Source: CAVLCC01 sp963661535 (GTDB lineage: Bacteria > Actinomycetota > Coriobacteriia > Coriobacteriales > CADBOM01). From it: 48,399 bases of DNA. Shown here piece after piece: positions 25,891-34,658 of the stretch. Where the stretch lies: NCBI GenBank assembly GCA_963661535.1, contig CAVLCC010000010.1, forward strand, positions 1-48,399, in the 5' to 3' direction. The notes under the pieces were generated by a model that saw only the letters and a list, made by a program, of their open reading frames with translations, was not told where the DNA came from and ran no database searches. How positions within the stretch are numbered: position 1 is the stretch's first letter; every line of letters begins with the position of its first letter. A program made the translations under genes and the position numbers.

Positions 25891-28445
25891 TGCTTGGTTC
25901 CTTTAATTATTATCTCGTCTTGAGGTTTATAAATGCTCTTAAAAACATCTTGTCTAATCTTAGTACCGTTTTTGTCGTAAGTATTGCGCTGAACCTCAAC
26001 CGTATGTCCGTTTTTGCCCGAGCTCTTTGTGTACTCCGTGCCCGTTTTTTCTTCTGGATCATTGCGGGTGATCGTCTTATAATCATCGCCTTTCTCCCAC
26101 GAAATTTGCGCATAATCAGTTGTATATTTGGGAGAAATGCCCCAAAGCGAGCAAGTGACTTGGCTACCGTCATAGTCGAGCAACAAAATCATATAGTTGT
26201 TGGTGTCGTTGGTGAACTTTAGATCGAGATATGGCCAAGATATAGCAGCGTCTAGCCCATCGGGATAGCTTGCCATATATGTGGAGTGATTGTGCCGCTC
26301 TACAATTGGATATCCGGCATTAAACACAGCATTAAAAATTGTGGTTGCGACTTGGCAAATTCCTCCACCTATCTCGGAGCTTATCTCACCATTTACTATT
26401 GAGCCTGCTTCTTGAAATCCCCTTGCTTCGTTACACTCTCCCGCAGTGTCATTTATGCTAAATGTCTCGCCCGGTGCAATGACTGTATTTGTGAGGATGT
26501 CTGAGAGGAGCTCAATGTTGTTTGCTTTGCCGCTAGATGCACTAGCATACTCGGTGCTATACGAGCGAATGAGCTCGGCATCTAGTCCCATGCTGTGAGC
26601 CTGATCATAAGTTAAGGTTGGAAGCGACTCACCTAGGGTTATTGAGATAGTTCTGGCCGCATCGTCTTCATCGATTGACGCTTGCGACATAGTGGTGGTG
26701 GTGGTAGTGGCGCTTGCGCTTGCGCTGTCTGTGCTTGCCGAGCTAGTGTTTTCGCCTGCGCTCGAGTCGCCTCCCACACCCGAGTCATCAGAATTGCTCA
26801 CATCTTCTAGCTTATCTACCTCCCCAGCCTTTAGCGCCAAGTCATCCGCACCAAACACAATCTTGTTCATGCGTTGAGTAATCCATGCGTAGTTTGGACC
26901 TATTCCTTTTTCGGCTTCTGTATGAGTTAGATTTGTGCCATCATAGGCAAAACGCACATTTTTTGCAGGAGTGCCAACGCTTCCAATTCCATTTAGTGTG
27001 GGAACAAACTGCTGAACCTTGCTCAACGAAATATATGGAACTAGCTCCCTGCCATCGACATACGAAGAAACAAGTCCGCCAAGCTGCTCTGATTCCAAAT
27101 TCCACTTTGAGCTGTCTAGCTTAAGTTCAACGCTATCAGCAATCGCGCTTTGGGCTTTTTCTGCAGCGCGTTTTGCTGAGCCCTCATCAATTTGCATTTT
27201 TACGTCGCCCATAGGAACAACGAAGCTTTTGTCCTCACCCATAAGAGCCTTTTGCATAAGGTTTTTAAAGTCTTCAGACTTGACCATATAGCCGTCGTTT
27301 CCTTGGGTAGCTGCAAATGTAGAACCATCAAACTCTATATTGCAATTAACCATATTTTTGCCAAGGGAGTTTGTGAGGATGCCCGTAAGTGCTTCCATGT
27401 AGTTGCTGTCAAATGCAATTCTTGGCTCAATCTCGTGCCCAAAAAATGTTGTTAGAATTTTGCCAAAAACAAAGTCGAGCCCACGCCCTACTTGATATGC
27501 CTCTTGGGCAAGTCCTTGGCTGTCAACATTTGCGCCTATCAAAGACGAATCTATAGAAAATGCGCTGCTATCTGGCGGGTTGTTGTTATACTCCTCCATC
27601 GATTCGTAGTCAAACTTGATCTCTGTGATATTATCAGCGGTCGTATTTTCTTGAGCGTCCTTTGACTCATACATAACTATAGTTTGATTAGAGCCCATGC
27701 CTGAGTATTGATCTGCAATAGCGCTTGCAGCCTCGTCTATAGTCATGCCCCCCACATTGAGGTCGCCTATGTGAACATTTGAGTGAATTTTTCCTGCTCC
27801 CAACAAACAATCGGCTGCAAAAAATAGAACCAGAACTGCAACTACAGCAACTATGATTTTTGCTTTGGGAGACATTGCTCCGAACAATTGCGATGCATTT
27901 GTTTTTGCGCTATTGCGCTGTTGTGATTTGTCTCGTGCACCGTTGTTTCTTTGTGCGCTATTGCTTCTAGTATTTCTAGTATTTTTGCGAGAGGCCTCTT
28001 TGCGTTGGTCACTTTTTTGCGCAAAGTCTTGCTTGTTTGATTTTAAGTTTGAGCTTTTGCGCCTATTGCCATCATAGGGTGTTGATAAAGCTTTTGTATT
28101 GCGTGAGCTATCAAATGGACGCTGCGCACCTCGATGCTTTTGTGTAGACTGCTGCGCTCTACGCTTATTGGGTTGTTTGTTGCCGTCCTCACTAGGTCTT
28201 GAACCTGTGTTTTTTCTTGTTACGCGGCGTTTATTGCGTGAAGTATTAGCATTTCTAGTCTGATGCGCAGCTTGTCTTGAGTTCATGCGGTTTGGTGTGT
28301 TGCCTGCCGAAACTCGTGGTCTACCTGTGGTGCTACCTCCTGCACTCCTAGACGAGCCCGACTTGCGGTGCGAACCTGTAGAGGTGCCCTTCTCGGATTT
28401 ATTTCTGGATTGATCTTCAGAACTTCTGCTTGTATGGCGAACCAT
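25887..28445 (-). CDS. VanW-domain membrane protein with long disordered N-terminus
   Basis: 852 residues. The first ~195 residues are Ser/Arg/Asn/Lys-rich and disordered, then a membrane helix (IIVAVVAVLVLFFAADCLLG). Next come peptidoglycan-binding-like domains typical of YoaR/VanW proteins and the VanW domain itself (NNIELLSDILTNTVIAPGE, GGGICQVATTIFNAVF, ERHNHSTYMASYPDG). The C-terminal tail is beta-rich. A Ser/Ala/Thr linker near 590 is encoded by trinucleotide repeats. The catalytic role of VanW is unknown; the link to cell wall is supported by the flanking pgsA and dacA. Confidence 0.85.
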   Translation of the reverse strand: MVRHTSRSSEDQSRNKSEKGTSTGSHRKSGSSRSAGGSTTGRPRVSAGNTPNRMNSRQAAHQTRNANTSRNKRRVTRKNTGSRPSEDGNKQPNKRRAQQSTQKHRGAQRPFDSSRNTKALSTPYDGNRRKSSNLKSNKQDFAQKSDQRKEASRKNTRNTRSNSAQRNNGARDKSQQRNSAKTNASQLFGAMSPKAKIIVAVVAVLVLFFAADCLLGAGKIHSNVHIGDLNVGGMTIDEAASAIADQYSGMGSNQTIVMYESKDAQENTTADNITEIKFDYESMEEYNNNPPDSSAFSIDSSLIGANVDSQGLAQEAYQVGRGLDFVFGKILTTFFGHEIEPRIAFDSNYMEALTGILTNSLGKNMVNCNIEFDGSTFAATQGNDGYMVKSEDFKNLMQKALMGEDKSFVVPMGDVKMQIDEGSAKRAAEKAQSAIADSVELKLDSSKWNLESEQLGGLVSSYVDGRELVPYISLSKVQQFVPTLNGIGSVGTPAKNVRFAYDGTNLTHTEAEKGIGPNYAWITQRMNKIVFGADDLALKAGEVDKLEDVSNSDDSGVGGDSSAGENTSSASTDSASASATTTTTTMSQASIDEDDAARTISITLGESLPTLTYDQAHSMGLDAELIRSYSTEYASASSGKANNIELLSDILTNTVIAPGETFSINDTAGECNEARGFQEAGSIVNGEISSEIGGGICQVATTIFNAVFNAGYPIVERHNHSTYMASYPDGLDAAISWPYLDLKFTNDTNNYMILLLDYDGSQVTCSLWGISPKYTTDYAQISWEKGDDYKTITRNDPEEKTGTEYTKSSGKNGHTVEVQRNTYDKNGTKIRQDVFKSIYKPQDEIIIKGTKQ

Positions 28446-28449
28446 CTAC

Positions 28450-29214
28450 CTACTTCACCATCCCAGAAGTGTTTGCGTCTGAGTCTATTCGTTGAGAGAC
28501 TGCACTGTTCTCGGAGTTAACTTTAACCTCGGCTTTGCTGTTGTCCTTGACCCCGCTGACGGCCTCAGTCCTATGCGCCGCAGTTGTTCCATATCTTATG
28601 CCTCGATATAAATAAATTCCAGCAGTTATCCACTGCAAAATAACCCCAACATAAGCAACAAATATGCCAAAGCAAAATTGCCCCGCACCAAATCCAGGGA
28701 GCCAAGAAATCTCGAATAAACCCAGACCCGTTATAATTGGCCAATTTAGCATGAGCATACTAAACGCAACCATCATAAAGGCCGTCGCAAATTTGCCCAC
28801 ATAAGACACCGTTAAATCGTTGCCCGTTTTTTTCTTCATGCAAATTGTTAGGATTCCCAAAATAATATCTCTTAAAAGGAGCAAAACCAAAATCCATGCA
28901 GGAAGTCTGCCTGATAGATATACTGCAAAAACACCAAATATAAGTAGGAGCCTATCAACAAAAGGATCCAAGATTTTTCCAAGCCTAGTAACTGCACCTG
29001 TTGCACGGGCAACCTTGCCATCAACCCAGTCGGTGCATGCTGCAACTGCAAATATAATCGTGCCCGCAACAGTTTGCTCATAGCAAACATATAATACAAA
29101 GAATAAGGGTATTAGCAGCAGCCTTATAAACGAAAGCAAATTTGGGATAGTAAAAATGCGGTCTTCTCCTGTGCGTTTTTGTTTTATTGGTTTTGAGCCG
29201 CTTATGCTCTGCAT
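28450..29214 (-). CDS. pgsA: CDP-diacylglycerol-glycerol-3-phosphate phosphatidyltransferase
   Basis: Makes phosphatidylglycerol phosphate at the membrane. 254 residues with several membrane helices. The CDP-alcohol phosphotransferase signature is complete (D-x2-D-G-x2-A-R-x8-G-x3-D-x3-D: DWVDGKVAR, GKILDPFVD). A charged C-terminal tail of about 50 residues is longer than usual. First gene of the pgsA-VanW-dacA operon; four bases separate it from the next ATG. Confidence 0.88.
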   Translation of the reverse strand: MQSISGSKPIKQKRTGEDRIFTIPNLLSFIRLLLIPLFFVLYVCYEQTVAGTIIFAVAACTDWVDGKVARATGAVTRLGKILDPFVDRLLLIFGVFAVYLSGRLPAWILVLLLLRDIILGILTICMKKKTGNDLTVSYVGKFATAFMMVAFSMLMLNWPIITGLGLFEISWLPGFGAGQFCFGIFVAYVGVILQWITAGIYLYRGIRYGTTAAHRTEAVSGVKDNSKAEVKVNSENSAVSQRIDSDANTSGMVK

Positions 29215-29640
29215 ACTATCCCCCTTTTTTATTTTAGCCGTGTGTTTATTTGCTTTGTATGCCTCTTGGGTACGAAATTTTTGTAGATTTGTATCGTAGC
29301 ACGCAAGATATCTATGTTTTGCATTACATCTGCTAATCGCGTTTTATGGCGGCTTATATATGGGGTATGCAACAACTAATGACAACCAACGCCAATGGAC
29401 GACAATGGACGCCAACTAACGCCAATGGACGACAATGCATATGAACGCAAAATGTGGAAGCTTACACGCTAACTACACCACATCCACTCCATGTTTGTTC
29501 ATAAAGAAAACATATTACCTAACTGTTTAGTAATCTCAACATTGAGCCTTAAAAAAAATGGTTTGGCATTTAGCTGCTATTAAAGGTCAAAAGTGTGTTT
29601 AAATCAAAAAAACGCTAACTTGTTTTAGCGACCTTATTTT
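29215..29640. other. intergenic region upstream of pgsA
   Basis: Contains the pgsA promoter region and a short direct repeat (separate entry). A small inverted repeat CGCTAA/TTAGCG sits at 29612-29629. No credible ORF. Confidence 0.4.
29388..29437. repeat. perfect 20-bp direct repeat, 30-bp period
   Basis: AACGCCAATGGACGACAATG occurs at 29388 and 29418, with a partly matching GACGCCAACT between them. Non-coding, upstream of pgsA. Function unknown. Confidence 0.7.
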
Positions 29641-29680
29641 ATAAAAGCCGAGGACAGTTCATTACAACCTCGGCTTTTAT
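29641..29680 (-). terminator. terminator of the CWB2/DUF285 surface protein gene
   Basis: ATAAAAGCCGAGG and CCTCGGCTTTTAT form a perfect 13-bp stem with a 14-base loop. The A/T ends give a U-tract in both directions. It lies 27 bases after the stop at 29708. Confidence 0.85.
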
Positions 29681-29707
29681 TTACTATATTATAAAACTAA
29701 TTGAGTG

Positions 29708-31975
29708 TTAAAAATTAGGTGATACAACTCCTGGAGCATTATAATTAAACGCGGTCTTTTGTGTTACCTTATCAACATCCCATTTAGAACAATCCGCTGT
29801 TAGTGCCGTGCAATTATAAAACATCAGGCTCATATCCGTAACTTTAGATGTATTCCAATTTGTAATTCCATTAATTCCAGCCAATTTAGAACATCCATAA
29901 AACATACTGCCCATATCCGTAACTTTAGATGTATCCCAATTGGATAAATCTAAATTGGTTAGAGAGCTGCAATTATAAAACATGCCAGACATATCTGTAA
30001 CACTTGATATATTCCATTTTGTAATTCCATTAATACCAGCCAATTTAGAACATCCATTAAACATTTGCTCCATATTTGTAACCTTGGATGTATCCCAATT
30101 GGATAAATTTAAATTGGCTAGGGAGCTGCAAAAAGAAAACATACGATGCATATTTGTAACATTTGATGTATTCCATTTTGACAAATCCAATGTCGTTAGA
30201 TTTTTGCACGAAGAAAACATAACGTTCATATCCTTGACATTAGAAGTATTCCAATTATCAATCCCCGTAATGGATTTTATCCCAGAGTACCAAAACATAC
30301 CATACATGTTTTCAACCTTTGAAGTGTCAAACTTCGAAAGATCTAAATTAAGACCATTTGTTCCTCCACACGAACTAAACATGCCAGACATATTTTTTGC
30401 GCTTGAGGTAACCCACTTACTAAGGTCTAAACTATCAAATTTAGTGAAATCAAAACACCAACTAAAGTCCTCTACCTTAGAAACATCCCAATTAGCTATA
30501 TCTACAGTTTTTAATTTTTGGCTATAGCAAAATGTATTTTTCATGCTTGTTGTGGAGGAGGTATCAATTTTGTCTAAACCATTTATTGTCTCAAGCGCAC
30601 TTTGAGAAATACACGGATCATCAGCAGATGTAGCTTTTCCATAGTATAAGGCGCCAAACCAAAGATCCATATTATTAGGTTTAATGCCGTCATCTACGAT
30701 ATTCACCGTTGTTATCGTTTCATATAAAACACTCCATCCAGGAACTCCCTCATAACCCTTATCCTGTGAATATGAGTATCCCGCCATATCTTCGATGCCG
30801 CTAAATACCTTTGTAGCAGTTTTTCCATTGAAGATGCTTCCAGCTTCTGGCACGCTTTTGCGCTTGTAGAAATTAAGCGATTGGTCATCTTTGCAATATA
30901 CGGCGAATGCTTGCAAAGTATCCGTATCATCTGATTCTTCAAGCGTTGCTTCTTGGAACTTGTTGTAGAGATTATTAGAGATAACTCCCCCTCCGCCAAA
31001 TACATAAGCACGTTTTATGGCTGACGCATTTTTGCTAAGTGTATCTACCGCCGATTGATAGTTGCCCTCATTTACAAGGAGCAACACACTATCTGTAAAT
31101 CCACAAAAAGCTCCACCAGCTAGAGCATCTGGAAAGTTTTCGCCATAAGCAATTGCTAAATCTTCATAATTTAGAGTACCCTCATCAACACACCATTTAA
31201 CAATTTTTGCTGATGTGTCGTAGCGAGTAGATCCAGCTAAACGCTCGACGTTGTTTTCTCCAAGTTTGTCTGCCAAATAATTTTCAATAGATGGAGAAAT
31301 AACAGCATCTCCGCCAACAATTACTACATGTTCAAAATTACCACTTGTAATTGCACTTTTGATATCGTCTGTTAGGCCTGTTGTGCTTGATAAAAAGATA
31401 GGAGAATTTGTTGCATAAACATAAGGACTGATAGATAGAGCATCTGCAAAACCTTCTCCTGAAGCTACGATTGCAGTTTTGCTCCAATTATCTTTTTGTG
31501 CTTTATAGATTTCATACGATGTGTCATATCTTCCTGCACCTGATACACGACTGACAGATTCCATTCCGTCTAGTGCGCTTATTTCATCTTTTGTTGTATT
31601 TGAGATAACTGCATCTCCGCCAGCAATAATTGCTTTTGTAGCACCTAGGCGTTTTATTTCTGTTGCAGTTTGTGTATCTAGACTATCTGAGCCAGTTAAT
31701 AGCACTGGTGCTTGATAATATCCAGCTAGTGATGTAGCAGATAAGGCATCTGGAAAGTTATAGGCATTAGCAATAATTACGGTATCTGCACTATCAAAAC
31801 CTGTACTAGAGATTTTAGCCATTGTATCTAAGCGATTACTTCCTGCAAGACGGTTCCAATCTACCGACTGAACCTTTCCTGTAGGTACATCAATTTGCTC
31901 GCTATCTTGAGCTAGTGCTTGGCTTGACCCAAAAGCCAAAAGTAAAAGCAACGCGGTAATGAATGCTAGTAGCAC
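29708..31975 (-). CDS. CWB2 + DUF285-repeat (BspA-like) surface protein, probably phase variable
   Basis: Open frame of 755 codons. It begins inside a signal peptide (hydrophobic LLAFITALLLLLAFG, likely cut after LAQ). Three CWB2 wall-anchoring repeats follow (RLAGSNRLDT, RVSGAGRYDT, RLAGSTRYDT), then from about residue 450 ten or so DUF285 repeats (LDLSKWNTSNVTNMHRMF type), as in adhesins. The frame's first usable codon is GTG at 31975, which would give a signal peptide lacking its positive N-region. The real start is probably the ATG at 32057, which has AGAAAGG seven bases upstream, but a G11 tract puts it out of frame. With 10 or 13 Gs the product is a 782- or 783-residue preprotein. The assembled state is therefore OFF. 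Confidence 0.85.
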   Translation of the reverse strand: MLLAFITALLLLLAFGSSQALAQDSEQIDVPTGKVQSVDWNRLAGSNRLDTMAKISSTGFDSADTVIIANAYNFPDALSATSLAGYYQAPVLLTGSDSLDTQTATEIKRLGATKAIIAGGDAVISNTTKDEISALDGMESVSRVSGAGRYDTSYEIYKAQKDNWSKTAIVASGEGFADALSISPYVYATNSPIFLSSTTGLTDDIKSAITSGNFEHVVIVGGDAVISPSIENYLADKLGENNVERLAGSTRYDTSAKIVKWCVDEGTLNYEDLAIAYGENFPDALAGGAFCGFTDSVLLLVNEGNYQSAVDTLSKNASAIKRAYVFGGGGVISNNLYNKFQEATLEESDDTDTLQAFAVYCKDDQSLNFYKRKSVPEAGSIFNGKTATKVFSGIEDMAGYSYSQDKGYEGVPGWSVLYETITTVNIVDDGIKPNNMDLWFGALYYGKATSADDPCISQSALETINGLDKIDTSSTTSMKNTFCYSQKLKTVDIANWDVSKVEDFSWCFDFTKFDSLDLSKWVTSSAKNMSGMFSSCGGTNGLNLDLSKFDTSKVENMYGMFWYSGIKSITGIDNWNTSNVKDMNVMFSSCKNLTTLDLSKWNTSNVTNMHRMFSFCSSLANLNLSNWDTSKVTNMEQMFNGCSKLAGINGITKWNISSVTDMSGMFYNCSSLTNLDLSNWDTSKVTDMGSMFYGCSKLAGINGITNWNTSKVTDMSLMFYNCTALTADCSKWDVDKVTQKTAFNYNAPGVVSPNF
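29865..30182 (-). repeat. 159-bp near-identical repeats inside the DUF285 region
   Basis: The segment at 29865 recurs at 30024 with high identity (for example CCAGCCAATTTAGAACATCC in both). It encodes a two-unit 53-residue block, GCSKLAGINGIT plus its partner. Recent internal duplication would allow repeat-number change by recombination. Confidence 0.75.
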
Positions 31976-32016
31976 CCTACTTACCTTGTGAGGGAATTCT
32001 AAACTAGCTTTAGAAT

Positions 32017-32027
32017 CCCCCCCCCCC
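32017..32027 (-). repeat. G11 homopolymer, putative phase-variation switch
   Basis: Eleven consecutive C on the plus strand (G on the coding strand) lie between the ATG at 32057 and the signal-peptide frame of the surface protein. In the present length the ATG frame stops after 14 codons (MKEQCKFNNYGGGGF). Loss of one G or gain of two joins it to the long frame. Confidence 0.8.
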
Positions 32028-32054
32028 GTAATTATTAAACTTACATTGTTCTTT

Positions 32055-32071
32055 CATCTTCTAACCTTTCT
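32055..32071 (-). promoter_or_regulatory. ribosome site and ATG upstream of the G tract
   Basis: AGAAAGG (32065-32071), seven bases, then ATG (32055-32057). It reads MKEQCKFNNY and then enters the G tract. A TATAGT -10-like sequence lies about 40 bases further upstream. This start supplies the missing charged N-region of the signal peptide when the frame is restored. Confidence 0.7.
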
Positions 32072-32277
32072 GTTAATAAAGTGGAACCCTACATAAAACC
32101 AACTATACATGCAAAAATAAAGCTCGCCAGTCATCATTACCACAATTTGTTTTGTCTTGCGCTGCATGCATTTTCATGGTATCACACATTCACAGCATAG
32201 AGGCATAGTTTCTAAATAAATGAGTGATTAATGATTTCAACAATATTAATCTACATTACACTAACATATTAGAAACT

Positions 32278-32317
32278 AAACCGCCGCGCATGTGTTAAAC
32301 TTAATATCACAAGCACG
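32278..32317 (-). terminator. terminator of toxin-like transcript, copy 2
   Basis: On the reverse strand CCGCCGTGC pairs with GCGCGGCGG (one G-U pair) and TTTAGTTT follows. Stronger than the copy 1 equivalent and at the same position in the unit. Confidence 0.5.
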
Positions 32318-32423
32318 GCGGAGTTATATTCCAAAGTGCTAGGTGGTAGCCGCTTGCCTCGGCTTAGTCGCCTCTTTTGACAATTTTGGAGATTGTGAGG
32401 TGACCGCCTCTGCGAAAGGGCGG

Positions 32424-32516
32424 TTATCTTACATTTTTATTAATCAGCATAGCTGTAATGCCAATAATATTGACAATCAACATGGCTAGATCAATTATTT
32501 CGTGTAGTGTAACCAT
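32424..32516 (-). CDS. 30-residue hydrophobic peptide, putative type I toxin, copy 2
   Basis: The product starts MVTLHEIIDLAML and ends NKNVR; it differs from copy 1 at four positions, all conservative or tolerated, while many silent changes are present. The ribosome site AAAGGAGG is identical. GAGGTG of the ribosome site can pair with CACCTC of the 3' region. Likely membrane active; toxicity not shown. Confidence 0.65.
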   Translation of the reverse strand: MVTLHEIIDLAMLIVNIIGITAMLINKNVR

Positions 32517-32643
32517 GTGACCACCTCCTTTACTAACAAAGAGAGGCGACACATACCACCTAGCACGTGCTTATAAGATTAGAATACAAATCTTTCTAAT
32601 CTCTTAACCAAATCTAACCAAATTCTTAACGATTTCTAAATTC

Positions 32644-33594
32644 TCAAATATCTATCCTTGAAAGAAAACGCATAGATTTCATTTTTATGCCGAGATGTGT
32701 GTTGATCCATCTTTCGCAAAAATATAAAAGTGACTCGCCAAGTTCACTAATAACATCTGCGTCACAATTTTCTAAGTCAAAAATAATATCTTGATTTAAA
32801 TTTGAGTTTGATTCAAAAGATTTGCGTGACCCTGCAAAAAGTGCTTCTATTTCAACAAAACGCATAGACATCAAAGCTCTGATCCAAAAAACCGTGTTGG
32901 ACAAAATTAACGCATCTTCAGCGATGTTTTGTTCGTATACACATTCACCGCACACCCAGCCTCCAGATGAGATAGAAAAACGACCTTCGTTTAATGCGTC
33001 TGCAGTTTCTCTTGTATCTCTTCTGTTAGTGCCGCGATCATCGGCACTACCGTCCTGACTGCCTGCGCCAAGATCAGCACCATCTTGCACCTTATCGTTC
33101 CCAAAACATCTGCGCTTGCCACAATATATGCACTCATCAAACGAAGGTTTATAGCCCAAATAAGCCAGTAGCTTAATCAAAAATGCAGCGGCCACAAAAG
33201 GCAGAGCCTCTTCATAAACTGCGCCCAACGAGCTAAACGCAGTCTTTGAAAGAGCGAACATCACAGGCATTTCTTGCCCCTCTAGCGCAGTTTTTTCGAT
33301 TAGTTCAGCCATAACTGCGCCATATGAGAGTCTTGCAATGCTGTCCCTGCAAGCCTTATTGGTTTCAACAATTCTCACATCTGTAATAGTGTCTAAGCTC
33401 TTGCCCTTATAAAGCATAAGATCAACTATAGAAAATACTTCCAATCGTGCAGCAAATGTGTTGCCTGGCTTTTGCGCCCCTTTGGCAACAGCCCTAATTT
33501 GTTCTCCTTGATCGCTGAGCAGAGTTAGAATAAGGTCTTTTTCTTTAAGCTTTGTCTTTTTTAGAACTATTGCACTCGTTTTATAAGATGGCAT
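32644..33594 (-). CDS. recO: DNA repair protein RecO
   Basis: Loads RecA by RecF-pathway action and binds RecR and SSB. 316 residues; the N-terminal OB fold starts YKTSAIVLKKTKLKEKD. A zinc-finger-like CIYCGKRRC ... CGEC set is split by a 45-residue Asp/Gly/Arg-rich insertion, which explains the extra length over the usual ~250. Last gene of the hrcA-to-recO run. No clear ribosome site. Confidence 0.9.
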   Translation of the reverse strand: MPSYKTSAIVLKKTKLKEKDLILTLLSDQGEQIRAVAKGAQKPGNTFAARLEVFSIVDLMLYKGKSLDTITDVRIVETNKACRDSIARLSYGAVMAELIEKTALEGQEMPVMFALSKTAFSSLGAVYEEALPFVAAAFLIKLLAYLGYKPSFDECIYCGKRRCFGNDKVQDGADLGAGSQDGSADDRGTNRRDTRETADALNEGRFSISSGGWVCGECVYEQNIAEDALILSNTVFWIRALMSMRFVEIEALFAGSRKSFESNSNLNQDIIFDLENCDADVISELGESLLYFCERWINTHLGIKMKSMRFLSRIDI

Positions 33595-33653
33595 TTCTTG
33601 GTCTCACTAAACAAACCGGTAATCAAAAGAGCAAGCAAAATTCCGCCCCGCCC

Positions 33654-34637
33654 CTACAATCCCTCGCCATATCCAAAGCGTCTAATTTGCGAGGCGTCGC
33701 GACGCCAGTTCTTCTTTACCTTAACATTTAGATCTAAAAAACACCTAGTGCCCAAAAAATGCTCTAAATCTTTGCGGGCATCTATGCCAATCTTTTTTAT
33801 ATTCTCGCCTTTGTTGCCTATGATAATTCCTTTTTGAGAGTTTCGCTCAACATATATTGTGGCAAAAATGCGATAGAGGTCACTCGCCTCTTTATACTCC
33901 ATATCATCGACCATAACTCCAACCGCATGGGGAACTTCATCGTACGAGCTCCGCAAAATCTTCTCGCGAATAAACTCTGCAACAATCACTTCTATTGGCT
34001 GGTCGGTTTGCGTTCCTTTAGGAAACCACCTAGGGCCTAGCGGTAACAAGCCCTTTATTGTTTGCAAAAATCCATCGACATTAAAGCCCGTAAGTGCAGA
34101 GCACACCACAACATCATCAAATTTGAGGTACTCGCTAGCTCGACTAACTTGTGCTTGAGCCTCTTTTTGAGACACCTTATCAGCCTTATTAACAACAAGA
34201 ACCTTTGCGGACTCTCGAGCAGCTTTTAGCTGGTTGAGAACAAAAATATCCCCCTTACCCACAGGTTTGCTGGCATCGAGCAAAAATGCAATAACGTCAA
34301 CGTCTGTGATTCCTTGAATTGCAGAGTGGTTAAGCTCTTCTCCCAAAGAGTCGTGCGGTTTGTGTATGCCTGGGGTGTCTACCAAAATGATTTGGGAGTC
34401 GTCGTCATCATAAATTGCACGCAAGCGATGCCTTGTTGTTTGTGCCACATTTGAGGTGATGGCAAATTTTTCTCCCATAACTGCGTTTAGAAGCGTTGAC
34501 TTTCCGGCATTTGGTCTGCCCGCTAATGCAACAAATCCGCTGCGCAGTTCCATATTTAAGTCTGTTGCGTTAGTCAAGCTTATGTCTAAACCGTCAAAAC
34601 CGTCTGAACCGTCAATGTTGTTGTTTTTTGAACACAT
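33654..34637 (-). CDS. era: GTPase Era
   Basis: Ribosome-assembly GTPase that binds 16S rRNA 3' end. G1 GRPNAGKST (about 40-48), G3 DTPG, G4 NKAD, and the C-terminal KH domain (GNKGENIKKIGIDARKDLE). 327 residues, with about 28 extra N-terminal residues; an internal ATG at MELRSGFVALAG would give the usual length, but AGGA precedes the first ATG. Sits between dgkA and recO, a common bacterial order. Confidence 0.95.
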   Translation of the reverse strand: MCSKNNNIDGSDGFDGLDISLTNATDLNMELRSGFVALAGRPNAGKSTLLNAVMGEKFAITSNVAQTTRHRLRAIYDDDDSQIILVDTPGIHKPHDSLGEELNHSAIQGITDVDVIAFLLDASKPVGKGDIFVLNQLKAARESAKVLVVNKADKVSQKEAQAQVSRASEYLKFDDVVVCSALTGFNVDGFLQTIKGLLPLGPRWFPKGTQTDQPIEVIVAEFIREKILRSSYDEVPHAVGVMVDDMEYKEASDLYRIFATIYVERNSQKGIIIGNKGENIKKIGIDARKDLEHFLGTRCFLDLNVKVKKNWRRDASQIRRFGYGEGL

Positions 34638-34658
34638 AATTTTCCTAGAAATGCCACT

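Larger units (their letters stand above)
32278..32630 (-). repeat. type I toxin-like unit, copy 2 (~353 bp)
   Basis: Inverted, diverged copy of 7486-7834. It retains the leader GTCGCCTCT, the AAAGGAGGTGG ribosome site, the 30-codon ORF, AGAGGCGAC, the GGAATATAACTCCG block and the terminal hairpin. It lies directly after the recO stop codon (about 14 bases), as an insertion between recO and the surface-protein gene. Confidence 0.8.

Noticed and set aside
26690..26720. Microsatellite as a phase switch in the VanW gene
   Set aside because: The unit is a trinucleotide, so length change keeps the frame; it encodes a Thr/Ser/Ala linker.
30000..30527. 181-codon plus-strand ORF inside the DUF285 gene
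   Set aside because: An antisense shadow created by the repeated codons of the real gene.
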